Assembly (NCBI GenBank): GCA_030272155.1
Contig: CP126191.1
Span: forward strand, 1,634,501 to 1,698,500
Direction of reading: 5' to 3'
DNA: 64,000 bases
Origin: Tetradesmus obliquus
Taxonomy: Eukaryota; Chlorophyta; Chlorophyceae; Sphaeropleales; Scenedesmaceae
Part shown: piece after piece, positions 32,101 to 44,246 of the stretch
Layout of the letters: each line of letters starts with the position of its first letter
Numbering within the stretch: the first letter of the stretch is position 1
Made by a program: the position numbers and the translations under genes
The notes under the pieces: generated by a model
The model's database searches: none
Told to the model about the DNA's origin: nothing
The model's input: only the letters and a program-made list of their open reading frames with translations

Positions 32101-35100
32101 CAGCCCTCCCTGGCCCCCACCAGCAGCAGCAGCAGCAGCAGCAGCAATCACCGCCTCCAGCACCTCCAGCACCAGGTGCAGGCTCTCCTCCTCTGCTGCT
32201 GCCAGAAGTGTGACCAGCGAGCCCAGCAGGGGGGACAGCAGCGGCTGCAGCTGCCCGGGGGAGGTGGCGGGGCACAGCATGGCCAGGGCCTTGAAGGCGC
32301 TGATGGTCACGGGGCCTGAGGCGTTGGTGATGACTGCGGGATGGGCAGTGTGGGGAGGAGCATGGCAGGTCGTAAGAAGGCAGACAGCAGGCAGCACAGA
32401 GACTGCATGGCCAGGGCCCTGAAGGCGCTGATCGTCACGGGGCCTGAGGCGTTGGTGATGACTGCGGGATGGGCAGCGAGGGGAGGAGCATGACAGCAGG
32501 CAGCACAGAGAAGGTGGTCAGAAGGCAGACAGCAGGCAGCACAGAGAGATTGCGTGGCGAGGGCCCTGAAGGCGCTGATGGTCACAGGGCCTGAGGCATT
32601 GGTGATCACTGCAAGGGAGGCATTATTTGTGTGGGGAGGAGCATGGCAGGTGGTGCTCGAGGCAGACAGCAGGCAGCACAGAGACTGAATAACTTCGATT
32701 GCGCACTGGCACAGGCAGCACGCTGGTGAGCGACCCAGTGAAAAGCCTGAGACAGCTGCGGAGAACTACATGAAAAGCAGTACTTGTGCACTGCAATGCA
32801 GCTTTGCCTTGCACAGCAATGCACTGCTACTCCGCAGCCGCACCTGCTGTGGCAGCCGCCCGCAGCAGCAGCTCCCGCTGCTGCGGCGTGGCTACCTCCT
32901 GCAGCTTGGCACCAGTCCACAGCGCCCTGCCGGCAACAAACTGCGCCCCTTCATCTCCCAGCTGCAGCTGCTGCTGCTGCTGTTGTTGCGTGATGTTGTA
33001 TTGCAGCAGCGGCTGCAGGTCACGCTGCAGCAGTGTGTCCAGCACCTGCTGCATCTGCTGGGCTGGCAATGACTGACTCAGCACCGCCTGCAGCAGCAGC
33101 AGCAGCATACACGCCCAATGTCCTGGTTGCGGTGTTCCACCAGCATAACAGTGCAACGCAGCCGCTGCCACATGATACTAGCAGCAGCTGCGACACGCCT
33201 AACACAGCAGCAACCGCCAACACCAGTCCTGCCCAGCAGCAGCGAAAGCGGTCCGCAGCGCAGCCGCACCTGCACCAGCTGGTCGGAGCATCATCACCAC
33301 CACCGCTAATACCAACAGCAGCAGCGACAAGACAACAGCACAGCCGCACCTGCACCAGCTGGTCGGCGCACGCTCACAAGATGCAGCAACATACGCCACT
33401 GCCGGCGTCAATAAACACCACCACCAGCACCGCGACCACCACCACTAACACCACCAGCAGCAGCAACAGCTCAAAAGCGCAGCCGCACCTGCACAGCTGG
33501 TCGGAGCACGCGCACAAGATGCAGCAACATACGCCACTGCCGGCGTCAATAGACACCACAACCACCAGCAGCAGCAACAACACAACAGCGCACCTGCACC
33601 AGCTGGTCGGAGCACGCGCCCAGCGCCATAATGCATGCCTCCCGCATTGCCCACCAGCTGCCAGCAGCAGCAGCACCCGACTGCCCAGCAGCAGCAGCAG
33701 CAGCAGCGGCGTCTGCCTCTGCCAGCCGCCGGCTGACTGCCTCCAGCACGGCAGACAGCGCTGGGCCTCCAAAGTCCTCTGACAGCTCACACAGCAGCAG
33801 CTCCGCGGACGCCCTGCAGCGCGCGGTGGTGCAGCAGGTGCAGCAAAGCCTGATCAGCTGGCAAATTCATGCAACACAGTATCGCTGATACGCCTGTCAC
33901 GCCTATAAGTTACACACAGAGCCTGGTAATCTGGCTGTGCAGCGCGTGGCCGCACCTGCAGCTGATCATGTCCTCCTCCTCGTCTGCCACGAACTGGTTC
34001 ACGCTGGCAGCCCACGCCTCAGCCTGGTCCTGCAGGCAGCAACAAAACAACACCAGCAGCAGCAGCAGGATGACGCACAGCGAAGAGAGTCACATGGTGC
34101 CAGCATGCACAGGACCTACAGGCGCCGCACGATGCTTTCTGCATGCATCTTTGATAAAGCACGGCGTCCTGCTGCTTGCTGCTACCATACACATTTGTGT
34201 TGTTTGTTGATTGATCATCAGGTTCAAACCAACTTCAACCAGCTTCAAATTATGGCCCACCTGCGTCATCTGCAGGTAAGCCACCGCAACGTACACCATC
34301 TGTGGCAGTGCCGCCTCCAGCTGCCGCCTGAAGCGGCTGGGGCCCACAAAGCTCAGCAGCAGCTCAAACAGCTGCGGCAGTGACAGCAGCAGCAACAGAC
34401 AGGCATTGGCAACAGCCAGCAGACAGCATGAGCCAGCGCGGTGGCAGCAGGATGTGATGACAGCAGTGCAGCTGCTGCGAATTCTGAAGCACCGCACTTG
34501 GCACTGCCAAGACACCTGCCTACATACTCTGTATCAAACATCTGAACTGACAAGAGCTACTGGCCAGTTGGTAATGGTGGCAATAACTGGGGACGTCCCA
34601 TCAACACACCAAGTGCAAATCCATTCCATGCAACATACACACCACAAACCACGCACTTAAGCAGGGCCCCTGTCAGAGCAAGGATGACTATTGGCTTGTT
34701 GCTTTCATCAGCCAGCGGCAGGGCACACACTGTGGGCTGCCTGCCGCTGCATAGCACAGAGGGGTGGCAGCCACCCTCAGCACTGACAGACTCATCATGC
34801 AGGGGCCCAAGCACAGCGCACATTGTGGCAACATAACATAACAGAATAACATTGAATTGCATAAGCAAAGCGCAGCACCACTTGTAAACACCCAAAGGCT
34901 CAGCGTATGACACAGCATTGCCTTGCGTCCACCGCAGAAGCAATATAACCAGTGGCGCTCCAGCAACACGCATGCTGCCACTGGCTCCTCGCACTTCTTA
35001 CTCTTCTTACTCCACTCCACCACTCAAGTGCCGCACCTGGTTGAGCAGGCTGTCCAGCCCCACCGGCTCCTCCTCGCCGCCGCCTGCAGCAGCGCCAGCC

Positions 35101-37736
35101 TCATCATCAGCCATGCCCTCCTCGTCGCTGCCCTCCACAAGGATGGACTGGTGCAGCGGCTGCAGCCACAAGCACAAAAAGGCAGCAGCAGCAGCAGCAG
35201 CAGCAAGCAGCAGCAGTGTCTCGTCAGTGACACAACCATGTCGTCTGATGGCAGCATCACACACAGACACAGCCCCGGGAGCGCTGCAGCAGCAGCAGCA
35301 CTGTGTCCCTCACTGCTTGCTTGCAGGTTCGCACACCCACAACACCCACACCTATGACACAGGCACGAAGCACTCCCTGAGGTTGCAGCACGGCTCTGTT
35401 GCGCACATGTGCCGCTGCCAGCTGTGACCCAGGCACAAATTGATCAGCCTCTGAACCTGCAGCGCTGCAGGCTGTCCTGCCGCACCTGTGCCGCCAGCAG
35501 CAGCTGCCAGGTGGCGCCCATCAGCTGCGGCATGCCTGCCTCCAGCGGCTTGCTGAAGTAGGCCACCAGCGGGTGCGCCAGCCGCAGCGCGGCACACTTG
35601 GGCGCCCAGCCGGACCGGTCCTGTTGAAGTTAAGCGAACAGGCAGATGCAGGTTATTGCCTCAGCCACAACGCATAAGGCATGTTGCGGCTGCGTGGTCA
35701 TGATGACAACAAGCGGTGAGCGTGAGAGCTGCTGTGCATGCCTGGAGACCGCCACAGCTGCATCCCCAGCGCACTGCTGGGTCGGCATCAGTGCTGCTGG
35801 CTGGCTGTTGTGGCAGCAGGTGCTTGTGCTGCCAGCCGCCCCCCACCTTGATGTCGGAGGTGAGTGTGCTGCAGACCAGCGGCAGCCACGGCTCCATCAG
35901 CGGCACCAGCATCTGGCGCACCTGGCAGCAGCAGCAGCAACAGCAACAGCTTCAGCACAACAGCACAAGAGCACCAGGGTGAGCATGTTCAACACGGATT
36001 GCATTGGCGATGCTGTTCAGCGGCCCAGCACGGACCGCACCTGGCAGCCAGCAGCAAGGACAGCAGCACCAACTTGAGCATGCTGCAGCCGCCAACATCG
36101 GAAAGCCTGAAAGTGGCGGTTTGCGCGCCGAGGAGGGTGTCCAACACTCGCCGTAACATCAGCCACAATAGCCATGCCAGGTGCCTCACCTGCAGCTGGT
36201 ATGTGCCGGACAGCGCAGCCAGCGGTCCTGCCAGCACTGCCCCTGAGGCGCACTTTCATCACAGCCGTGCCAGGTGCCTCACCTGCCGCTGGTATGTGCC
36301 CGACAGTGCTGCCAGCGCTCCCGCCAGCTCCGCCATGATGCTGAAGCAGGTGGCCGCCACGGCAGGCGGCGTGGAGGGGTGACACACCACGCTGCACAGC
36401 TCAGGAGACAGCGCCTGCAGCGCAAACACAACATAAGCATCAATGTTCAAGTCATCCGCAACACTCATGCAGCTGTGCAATGCACAGGAAGCATTTGAGG
36501 CTGGAGCCGCAAAGTTCAGATGTGTCAGCAGCTGCATAACATGGCACCGCCTACAGCTGCAAGATGTTTGTGTCTTCTGCGCATGCCATGCACACCGGCC
36601 ATATCACATTAAATGCATCAAGCTGCTGCAAGAGCAACAGCGAAGCTGTGCTGCAGCTGCAGCCAGCACATATGCCCGCACTGCAGCCGCACCTGCACCA
36701 GCTGCGGCGCCTGCTCATTGTCCAGGTCTGATGCGATCACGCTCAGGCAGCGCAGGCAGCCCATCACTGCAGCGACAGAACAGCAGCACAGCAGCCACAT
36801 GTGCTTCAGCACAAGAGAAAAACGTTTCCTAGAAGGTGCATGGCAACGCGTCTCAGCTTCCCAGGCACTAAAAAACAAATACACCACACATCAGGATTTA
36901 AAGATGCACGCTGTACTTGTGCAGCTGCTGCAACACTGGTAGCTGTGTCACCTACGCAGGTTGGCGTCCTTCCTGTCCTTGATGCTGTTCACGATGAACT
37001 CCATGATGCCTGGCCACGCCTGCGGCCAGTCCCAGCTGACCACCGCTGCAATGGCCATGGCGACAGCTGTCCGGATTTTTGAATCTGGGTCCATCAGTCT
37101 TGCAGGCAGGGCTGCGCGTATCTGCTGCTTGTCTGCTTCGCTGGCCTCTGGAGGCTGGAAGCCGCGCTCGCCTTCCTGCCAATGCGCCTGCGGGGCAGCA
37201 GGTTGGCAGTGCAAGTGTAGGTTAGTGGGAGTTTGCTGCAGGATTTACCGGCAACGAGGGTGCCGTGGCACGTTGCATTGGAACATGTTGGGTAAGTGCA
37301 ATTGCACTGGGCCAGAAACAAGACTGCTGAGCTGGTGCAGTGGCAAGGAAGGCAGCAGAGCGAGCGTCAGCAGCTGGCATGCATTGCTGCGTGCATGGGC
37401 TGCAGTCGTGTGATGTTGCAGCAACAGCTGCTGCTGAGGCTCGTACATTCCTTGGCAGATCACTGCAGGGCAAAGCGAGCAAGGCCAAGCTTTGTGAACT
37501 GGGTAACCAGTACAGCAGCGCACCTTGACGTACTGCTTCAGGAGCACTGCTGCAAGCTGCCTGAGGTGAGCTGGCACGGCTGCGCCTGAAGAAAGCGCAA
37601 TCTGACACAACACGACGCCATAGCCAGGCTGTTGCGCCTCTAACGCCAGCTGAGCCTCCGCTGCTCTGATGGTTTCTGCATTGCTGGTGTCCACGCTGTG
37701 CTGCAGGCACTGGAGGATACGCTGACCCTGATCCAT
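27998..37736 (-). CDS. IPO9: Importin-9-type nuclear transport receptor (importin-beta family)
   Basis: Seventeen minus-strand exons share one frame: 37736-37524, 37187-36956, 36766-36693, 36414-36283, 35921-35847, 35620-35486, 35159-35037, 34371-34261, 34029-33956, 33813-33594, 33087-32844, 32333-32059, 31664-31362, 30884-30326, 29655-29405, 29053-28776, 28256-27998; about 1185 residues against about 1040 in human IPO9. The N-terminus is an importin-beta N domain. HWQEGERGFQPPE and WDWPQAWP mirror human HW...FRPPE and WDWPEAWP. Further matches are VNQFVADEEED, WWAMREACIMALG, FVAGRALW, a basic RVTRARAK, a Glu/Asp-rich insert and the final DPLLRTSIRSML helix. Importin-9 carries histones, ribosomal proteins and actin into the nucleus through Ran-regulated HEAT repeats. 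At least ten exon edges have echo copies in adjacent introns or flank. Confidence 0.94.
28485..28790 (-). repeat. Direct repeat covering importin exon 16 end and intron
   Basis: About 28485-28602 and 28665-28800 share CACCTGCCATGCAC(A/G)TCACTTCG, CATGCAAAATGCAA and CTCACCCCACGCCCTTGAG. The second includes the real donor and 3' end of exon 29053-28776; the first is its downstream copy. Period about 190 bases. Confidence 0.9.
29100..29190 (-). repeat. Echo of importin exon 16 5' edge
   Basis: AGCTGGCCCAGCACCTGCAGCACCTTGGCGG occurs both in the exon (about 29011) and upstream in the intron at about 29120, each followed by CAGG...CCT and a CAG run, i.e. an acceptor made of CTG units on the minus strand. 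Confidence 0.9.
29785..29835 (-). repeat. Echo of importin exon 15 5' edge
   Basis: GATGACCGCTGCCAGCCCAG and the following TGGTGCTGCTGCCATCTG copy the start of exon 29655-29405. The copy lacks the CTGCAG acceptor (CTGGAA instead), so its acceptor is disabled. Confidence 0.88.
30170..30250 (-). repeat. Echo of importin exon 14 3' edge
   Basis: CACCTGGCCGCTGCAGCG followed by (C/T)CATGCC and AGCAGCTCCAGCAGCTGCTG is found here and at the real exon end (30324-30380). A second adjoining block (CATGCACTTGGTGCAGTT near 30135 and 30272) repeats as well. Confidence 0.9.
30965..31190 (-). repeat. Two echoes of importin exon 14 5' edge
   Basis: GCACAGGGCCCAGGATGCC followed by (T/G)CG(G) and an AGAGCT(G/A)CAG acceptor occurs at the real exon start (30857-30890) and at about 30968-31001 and 31158-31191. 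Adjacent AAGCAGGC/ACGCAGCAGGCG motifs are repeated too. Confidence 0.9.
31885..31945 (-). repeat. Echo of importin exon 12 3' edge
   Basis: CCCTCACCTGCAGCACTGGC and following CTGCGCCACTGGCATG resemble the real donor and exon end at 32051-32090. Confidence 0.82.
32395..32625 (-). repeat. Two echoes of importin exon 12 5' edge
   Basis: AAGGCGCTGAT(G/C)GTCAC(G/A)GGG...GTGATGACTGCGGG is present in the real exon start (about 32296-32340) and at about 32420-32470 and 32568-32615. GGCAGACAGCAGGCAGCACAGAG is repeated between them. Both copies keep an AG acceptor (the second with CTGCAAG). Confidence 0.92.
33262..33590 (-). repeat. Three echoes of importin exon 10 3' edge
   Basis: CGCACCTGCACCAGCTGGTCG (donor plus exon end, minus strand) occurs at 33590 (real) and near 33484 (one base-triplet shorter), 33345 and 33265. 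The intron stretch AAGATGCAGCAACATACGCC is also duplicated (33378, 33517). Confidence 0.92.
36176..36240 (-). repeat. Echo of importin exon 4 3' edge
   Basis: GCCAGGTGCCTCACCTGC(A/C)GCTGGTATGTGCC is duplicated about 99 bases away from the true exon end at 36283. The copy retains the donor. Confidence 0.9.
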
Positions 37737-39270
37737 GCTTGAAGCGCTTCAAGCGTAACTTCACGCCGTGGGATGGTTCATGAAACGTCAACTGAGATAA
37801 GCGTGGGCGCGGCCAACTGAACTTGAAATTGAACTGAAAAGGCAGAAGACACGACCAGGATATGCGCGCTTGATGCAACGGTGACAAGCGGTAACCAAAC
37901 AAAACGAAGCATCAGCAAAGTGCTGCGCACGCACGTTCAGGTCGCCCACTAGTGACAACAACGTGGGGCCTTGCAGGAGGGTTTGAAAACAAGCTAGGCT
38001 ACGCCGAGCGGGCCTGCCATCGTCAATTGCCAAGTAAAATGTAGCTGTTAATGGCTGGTTCGTCGACTTTAAAGCTCCTGTGACGAATGGCATCTGTGGC
38101 AATTTCGTCCTATCCACCTGCCAAAACCCCTGCGAGAGCGGGGTGCCAACGATCCACCGTCGGACAGCAAAGGCAGAGCAGCAACCCCACGCAAACAATC
38201 ATATGTTGACGTGCATCTTGATTGCGCCGCGTCCCACGTCGAGCCCGGCTTGCGTGTGTGACAACAGCTGACCCTCTGCCCTGGCAGTCCGCATACAGCT
38301 GCCCACGACCACCCCAAGCCCCACGCTAACTAAGAACTTACTTTATATTATTAGCTTGGCTACTAAGAGATCATTCGGTGTCCAACATGCTCACCTGGCA
38401 CCTGATCATGAACTGCTTTGCAGCAGGAGATTTCCTTCGTGTCTGCACTGTTCACAGCCGCGCGACGTGCGATACTTATGTTATCAACCCAGGGGGAGTG
38501 AACGAAGCCATATTTAGAACGAATGGCGCACTGTGCGAGAGAAGAAAGGCGAAAAGTGTTACTGGAAGAGAAATAGACGCGCATGGTGCCTATAGGCCTC
38601 GCCATAAATGGCAGGCCAATGTGACTTCTTTGCACTGCAAAAACGACAGTAAGCCTTGTCAGCAGCTGGAAGAAAAATGAAAAACACTTTGTATGCACTC
38701 AGGCCAGAGTGGGGCTGCAGCGACCAGTTTCCAGCTGGTTTGCACGCTGCCTGTTCATCGGTTCTGGCTACCTTGGTGTGAGACGGGTAGTCCCATTTCA
38801 CACCAGATATGGTCTTGGCAGGTGCTGTGATGAGAGCGTGCCAGCAACTGCCACAAAACAGAGTGATCAGGCTGTAGCCTGGGCTTGTCACCCACCTATC
38901 ACCAACCCAGTGTTTTGGACCCCTGAACCACCCCAGGGCCTAGCAGGGAGTTGCAGGCAGGTTGTGCAACATGGCTGCCACTACCCAGCTATACCATGCT
39001 GTTCAGTGTGCAGAATCAAATGATATCCAGGGCTGCAGCAACAACGCTCCTCTGAAACTGTTGCATAGAGGCACACTCCCGCCACTGGCAGTCTGCTATC
39101 ATTGTAGCTCTGTGCACAGCCAATTGATCCCTGCACCCATATCCTGCGGCCTTTGCAACTTATTAGGTCGCATTGGTGCGTGTTAAAGGCTGCTGCCGGG
39201 AGCACAAGGCAAGCATGGGCACCACAGCACCCTGGGGACAGCAGGAGCACCAAAAACAGACAGCACAGGC
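37737..39270. other. Divergent intergenic region between importin and ATG14-type genes
   Basis: About 1.5 kb. An AT-rich patch (TTACTTTATATTATTAGC) lies at about 38338-38356. No supported gene; likely two promoters and 5' UTRs. Confidence 0.45.
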
Positions 39271-42200
39271 ATGAGCAGGGCATCTTGCCCCGTTTGCCGC
39301 GCCACCAATCGCTGTGCATTCCTCTGCCCCAACTGCATTAACAAAGTTTTCGCCAGAGATGAGGGTCAGACACCTATCGACCAGCTGCGAAAGCAGCGGA
39401 ACGAATTGCTGGACAGCTTGGAGACCCAGCTGTCGCAGCGGGTAAGTGATAACTGCGTCATCAGCGTTGTATTCACGCAGTGCATGCATGCATGCAGTTG
39501 ATCAGGACAGCAGTCCGTTGGCAGTAAGACAGCACTGCTTGGTAGTGTTGCACAAGAACCTGTCCTGCAAGGCTTGCCAAGGCACAGCATTGACTGGTGT
39601 CTTGTTCGGATGCTTTGTGTATCGCAGGAGGTATCTCAGAGGCAGCAGATACGCAGGTGGCAGCAGCTGCAGGAGCTGAGGGAGGCTCGTGCCAAGGCTC
39701 AACGTGCCAAGGATGCGCTGGCAAAAGGTAGGTGCCAAAACAGCAGCGTTAACCCATGGGGTTGTCTTTCTGTTGTTAGTCACATGTTCCTATCCAGCTG
39801 TTGTGAGCGCGGCTTGCCAGCAGGGTCTGTCAGCTTGCATCTTCCCCCACCACAGCTGGCTGTGGTGCAGGGCACGCAGCTGCACAGATGCTGCAAGTAC
39901 ATGCAGGCTCTGCTGTATATGGGCCTGTAGCCAATGCCGCCGCATGCTTGTAGCAAAGCATCATTTCACCAGCACCAGCAGCTGTAGGCTTGGCACCAGC
40001 AGCAGGAGCTGCTGCAGCTGGCGCCAAACTCCTCTGCTGACCGCCGTTTCACTCAGCTGGTCTACTGCACCACCACCGCCCACTTGTTGTTGACTCTTTG
40101 GACGCGTTGTTGTTATGCCACCTGCTGCATGCCACATGTGCGGCCCGCGCCATACCTGCATGTGTTTCAAGTTCTCCAACTGCCATCCGCCTGCAACTGC
40201 CACTTGTCTGTTTTTTGGTATTTCACAGCGCAGCAGCAGCTCAGCCAGCTGGCAGCTGCCAACAGCAGCAGGCGCCACACGCTGGAGCACCTCACCCAGC
40301 AAACAGCCGCAGCGCGCGCAGAAGTGCTCGGCAACACGCTGCCTACCGTGCTGCGCTACCAGAGCCTCACTTTGAGCCATGTGAATGCAATGCTGGCACG
40401 GGAGCAGCGCAGCAGGCTGCGGGAGCTCACCGAGATCTTCCCGCTGCGCATCAACGCGCTGCGGGACTGTGGCGGGCCGATCCAAATAACAGTTTGTAAC
40501 ATCCGGCTGCCGGAGGGCGGCAGCACGCCTGCAGGAGGCTGGCCTGAGCCGCAGGTGTGTGATGCGCTGCATTGCATGCTGCATGCTGACAAGGCAGAGG
40601 GAACAGGGCCGCATGCAGTAGCCGACTAACAGGGAATAATCAGGCGATTGGCAGCCTGTGCTGTAGCAGCTGCAGCTGCTATGCCTGTGGCAAGCGTGCG
40701 GCAGATGTATGCTGAGTCAGACTCGCGGCACCTGTTGTGTATCGCATTGTCAGCAGAGCGTCCCCAAGCATCCAGCATCAACATCAACCATCCTTCTCCT
40801 GTTTGCCGCACTCTGTTGCTACTTCTCTGCTTTACCAGGCCACCAGCGCGGCGCTGGGCTACCTGCTGCTGTTTGTGGACCAAGTTGCGCTCATCATGGG
40901 TGGCCCCATGCTGCACGAGTCTGCGCACCAGGCCAGCACCAGCAGCATCTGGCAGCCCAGCAGCTTCTGGAACAGGCAGCCGGCCAGCCCAGCAGCCATG
41001 CTGCCGCTCAACGTGATGACGGCTGGCGCGGGCGCGGGCAGCGGCACGGGGCAGGCCGCATACAACTCGACCACCAGCAGGTGGGTGGTAGCAGGCTGCA
41101 GCCGTGCTTGCTGTGTTCATGTGCTGAGCTTGCAGATGCGTGGTGTTCACCTGCAGTCGTGGCACCAGCAATGTCGGCAGGAGCCCAAGGTTGACCATTG
41201 TTTTAGTCTAAATCAAATGCAGCTAGGCGCGAACGACTGGTAGTGTATGGTACAGGGATCCTGATACGGCCGCTGACATGCTGCTGCTGCTGCTGCTGCT
41301 GCTGCAGGTACCTGTCCACTGCCAACTTCTGGTCAGGCTTGCCACGCTCCGACAGCTTGGGCGCCACAGGCAGCAGCGCAGCCAGCTTAGCAGCAGGCAC
41401 GGCGGCCGCTGCCGCAGCAGCAGCGTACGCTGGCGCAGCATATGCTGCGTCAGCACTCAGTCGGGCTGCTGGCATGGATATCAATGCGCCTGTGGGCCCG
41501 GGTGCATGCATGCTTAGCAGCAGCCCTGCAACAGCAGCACAGGCAGCTGCAGCGGCTACAGCACAGCAGCAGCTTGGTTGCAACCCAAACAGCAGCAGCA
41601 GTGCCGGGGCCAGCAGCAGCAGCAATGTGTCTGGCCCTGGCAGCAGCAGCCGCGGCAGCAACAGCAGCAGGCGGGAGTCTGACTTCAAGGCTGCGTGGGA
41701 CCTGCTGCAGCGCAGTTTGGCGTGCTTCCTGAAAGACAAAGCAGCAAAGAATGGCATGCAGCTGCCGAATGCATGGAACCCGCTGGCCTGGCTTGTCGTG
41801 TATTGTGCAGTAGTCAAGCGAGACACCAGGCAGGACGGCAAGCTTGTTGCTGCCAGCAGCAGGGCAGACGCAACAGCGGCAGCAGCAGCGGCAGCAGCAG
41901 CAGCGGGGTTAGAAGGTGCTGACTCCCTGCGTGATGGATATCTGAGCAGTGTGACCTCGCTGAGCTCTGCTGGGCCGTCAGGGCAGCTGCAGGGTGGGCC
42001 GGGTGCTGCTGCTGGTGCTGCTGGAAGCGGCGGGCGGGGCTGGCCAGGTGAGCTCGCGTGTTGATGTAAAAAGACGATTTTAGACAGTAAATGCGCATGC
42101 ATGCACCGTCAAGCATTGCTAGACCATTAGAGCCCCGCCCATACCCTCCTGTTGTGCAGCTGGGTGAGATTGTGCAAATGCTGATGTGATGCTGTGCATT

Positions 42201-42917
42201 GCTGTACACGAAGCGGGCTGCCTTGTGCTCGCATGCAAAATCACTTGAGCCGCATTCTTGCACACATCAAGCAACATTCACGGTGGATGCGCCACGCTCA
42301 CATCATTCATGCCTTTCTGTCCTTGTTCAGCATGCTGCAGGCTTTGACGAGGATGAGGAAGATGAGGAGGATGTGCATGCGCACATGCATAGATCACACA
42401 TCACGCCGGTCTTTGCTGACTCTGCTCAGCACACATGGTGAATGCGCAATTTTTGCAGGCTTTTGCTGCTTTTTGCAGCCTTGAGGAGGAGGGGGGCGAG
42501 GATGAAGGCTGGGGTGCAGCCATGTGCACACACACGCTTGGTTGTTACGTGGCAGTTGCGCCGTTGTCTGCCCAAACAAAGCTGGTGCTGCACTTTCTGC
42601 ATGCTGCAGGCTTTGACGAGGACGAGGAAGATGAGGAGGATGAGGGCTGGGGCGTGGTGCAGGCGCCCTTCCTGCCGCCACCCCCCTCACAGCCGGACGC
42701 AGTCGAGCACTGGGCACGCGCCATGTTTGACCAGCGAGGCGGCGCAGCTGCTGGTCAAACACAGCCGTACTATGCAGCAGCTGGTGGGGGTGCAGCAGCA
42801 GCAGCAGCAGCGAGCAGGGGGCTGGCTGCAGTGGCGCTGGGCAGCAGCCCGGGGTCCAGTGCAGGAGGCATGATGTCCATGGAGCGCATTCGCAGCATGT
42901 TTGGGCGGGGCGAGTGA
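39271..42917 (+). CDS. ATG14: ATG14/UVRAG-type subunit of the class III PI3-kinase complex
   Basis: Six exons: 39271-39441, 39628-39727, 40229-40554, 40839-41080, 41308-42047, 42610-42917; about 628 residues. The N-terminus has two CxxC pairs (C6/C9 and C19/C22), as in ATG14. A coiled coil rich in Gln/Arg/Glu follows (about 35-140). The family core then appears: LTEIFPLRI, ITVCNIRLPE, ALGYLLLFVDQVALIMGGP and later YLSTANFW, as in the ATG14/UVRAG (Vps38) domain. These proteins join Beclin 1/ATG6 and VPS34 to make phosphatidylinositol 3-phosphate on autophagic membranes. Long Ala/Ser runs interrupt the C-terminal half, and the last exon has a Glu/Asp stretch. The CxxC pairs favour ATG14 over UVRAG; no BATS membrane-sensor helix is evident. 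Confidence 0.82.
41278..41307 (+). repeat. CTG run forming the ATG14 intron 4 3' end
   Basis: About nine CTG units run directly into CTGCAG, the acceptor for the exon at 41308. Confidence 0.9.
42335..42530 (+). repeat. Two echoes of the ATG14 last-exon 5' edge
   Basis: CATGCTGCAGGCTTTGACGA and the GAGGAAGATGAGGAGGAT that follows occur at about 42332-42375 and at the real exon (42599-42642). A degenerate copy at about 42470-42515 keeps GAGGAGG...GATGAAGGCTGGGG. All carry an acceptor. Confidence 0.9.
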
Positions 42918-44246
42918 TGCAGCGGCGGTTGCGGGGCGCGGGCGGCGGCTGTGGGACTTGGATTGTTTGGCGGCGTGGCGCTGCGCAGCTAGGTCGGCCG
43001 TCTTCCTTGACCGTGGAAGTAGGTTGTGAGCGAGACTTTGATGTCTGTGTGGGCGAAGGGGGTGATTTAAGTGTGGTACCAAGCTTGGTCTTGGTGCCTT
43101 CTGTACATTACAATTGCCGCATGTCGCGTAGCCAGCATTGCACTGTAGGAGTGTGTTGTGTGTTGACAGGTGACAGCTGTTGTCCCGCTAAGCACGTCAG
43201 CTGCGTGTTTGATTGTCTGAGCTAGCAGCATAGGCAGCTGTGGTGGCCCCAGCAATGGTAGTTACTGACTGTTTGGATGCACCCGGCCCTCTCACAGGTT
43301 GGCGTGATGCAACGGCATGCATTTTGTGCGCACTGTCATGGTGTATGACCTGAGAGTGCAAGACCTGCAGCCAGCATGTCATAGTGTGACTGCTTCCGCA
43401 GATTCGATTTCTCAGCTGGTTGTCAGGTGCAAAGTTGTGCGTAAGCAACAGCCAAGGCTGCTGTAACTCAGTGCTCTGTGGTGCGTGCTCTGTGCAGCAA
43501 GGATATTACCCTTGCGCCTTGCAGCACCATGCTCAGGCACACTCTACAGCCAGTATGCAGGTTTGTCATGCTCGCTGGATGGTGATTGGCCGTTTATTGG
43601 TGGTGTATGCCCTTCCTGGGTCCTATGATAGCATGCAAACTGTCAGACATGAGGTGCTTAAGCACACGAACAAGCTTGTTCTTGGAGTGGCATGCCGGCA
43701 GTGGCGCCACTGTGGCTTCCCACCCCTGTTGCTGCGTTCTGATTGTTTGATAGCGACGCACCTCCCTCAGACCGCGTCACTTAACGCTCTCATCCGTCCT
43801 GTATGGCGCTTCAGTCGCCGATGCAGGGGCACCTCAAGGATCTTCGGCGTAGCTGCTATAGTAGCAGTATTGCCAGGACAACCTGCAGGTGTACCGCAGC
43901 ACGTGAGCAGATGCAGCGATGCCGCACGTTAAATGCCCTGAATGGAATTTCCAAGAGCATTGCTGATGCGGTCGGGGCATACAACGCACGCGATGTAGAG
44001 AATTTGGGTCTCGAGATTCCTGAGGCAGTTTCATGAGGGTATAAGTTGAGCAGCTGTGCAGTGTCCCGCATCATTGCACGTGAATGTTTTCAATCGCAAT
44101 CCGTCATCAGTCTTGATACTTTTGCAGATCGCAACTGGCTCTGGCTGGCCACCTCAGCCCGCCTGTGCCTTGGACCTGCGCTGCCAGAACGTCAACTGTT
44201 CGTTCTTGCCTTTCGTCAATCGTATTAAGGACTTAGACAGCTCACA
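42918..44246. other. Intergenic region, ATG14 to Yippee
   Basis: Likely ATG14 3' UTR and Yippee promoter. A short frame ending at 44036 looks mildly coding (NALNGISKSIADAVGAYN) but no family, start or partner exon could be shown. Confidence 0.4.

Noticed and set aside
36952..36955. Importin exon 2 donor four bases downstream (GTGACA)
   Set aside because: It breaks frame with exon 3. The GTAGGT donor at 36955 keeps frame and yields the homologous DANLLMGCLRCLS join.
43803..44036. Short frame ending NARDVENLGLEIPEAVS
   Set aside because: It looks mildly coding and has an acceptor-like AG upstream, but there is no start, partner exon or family. Could be a last exon of an unseen small gene.
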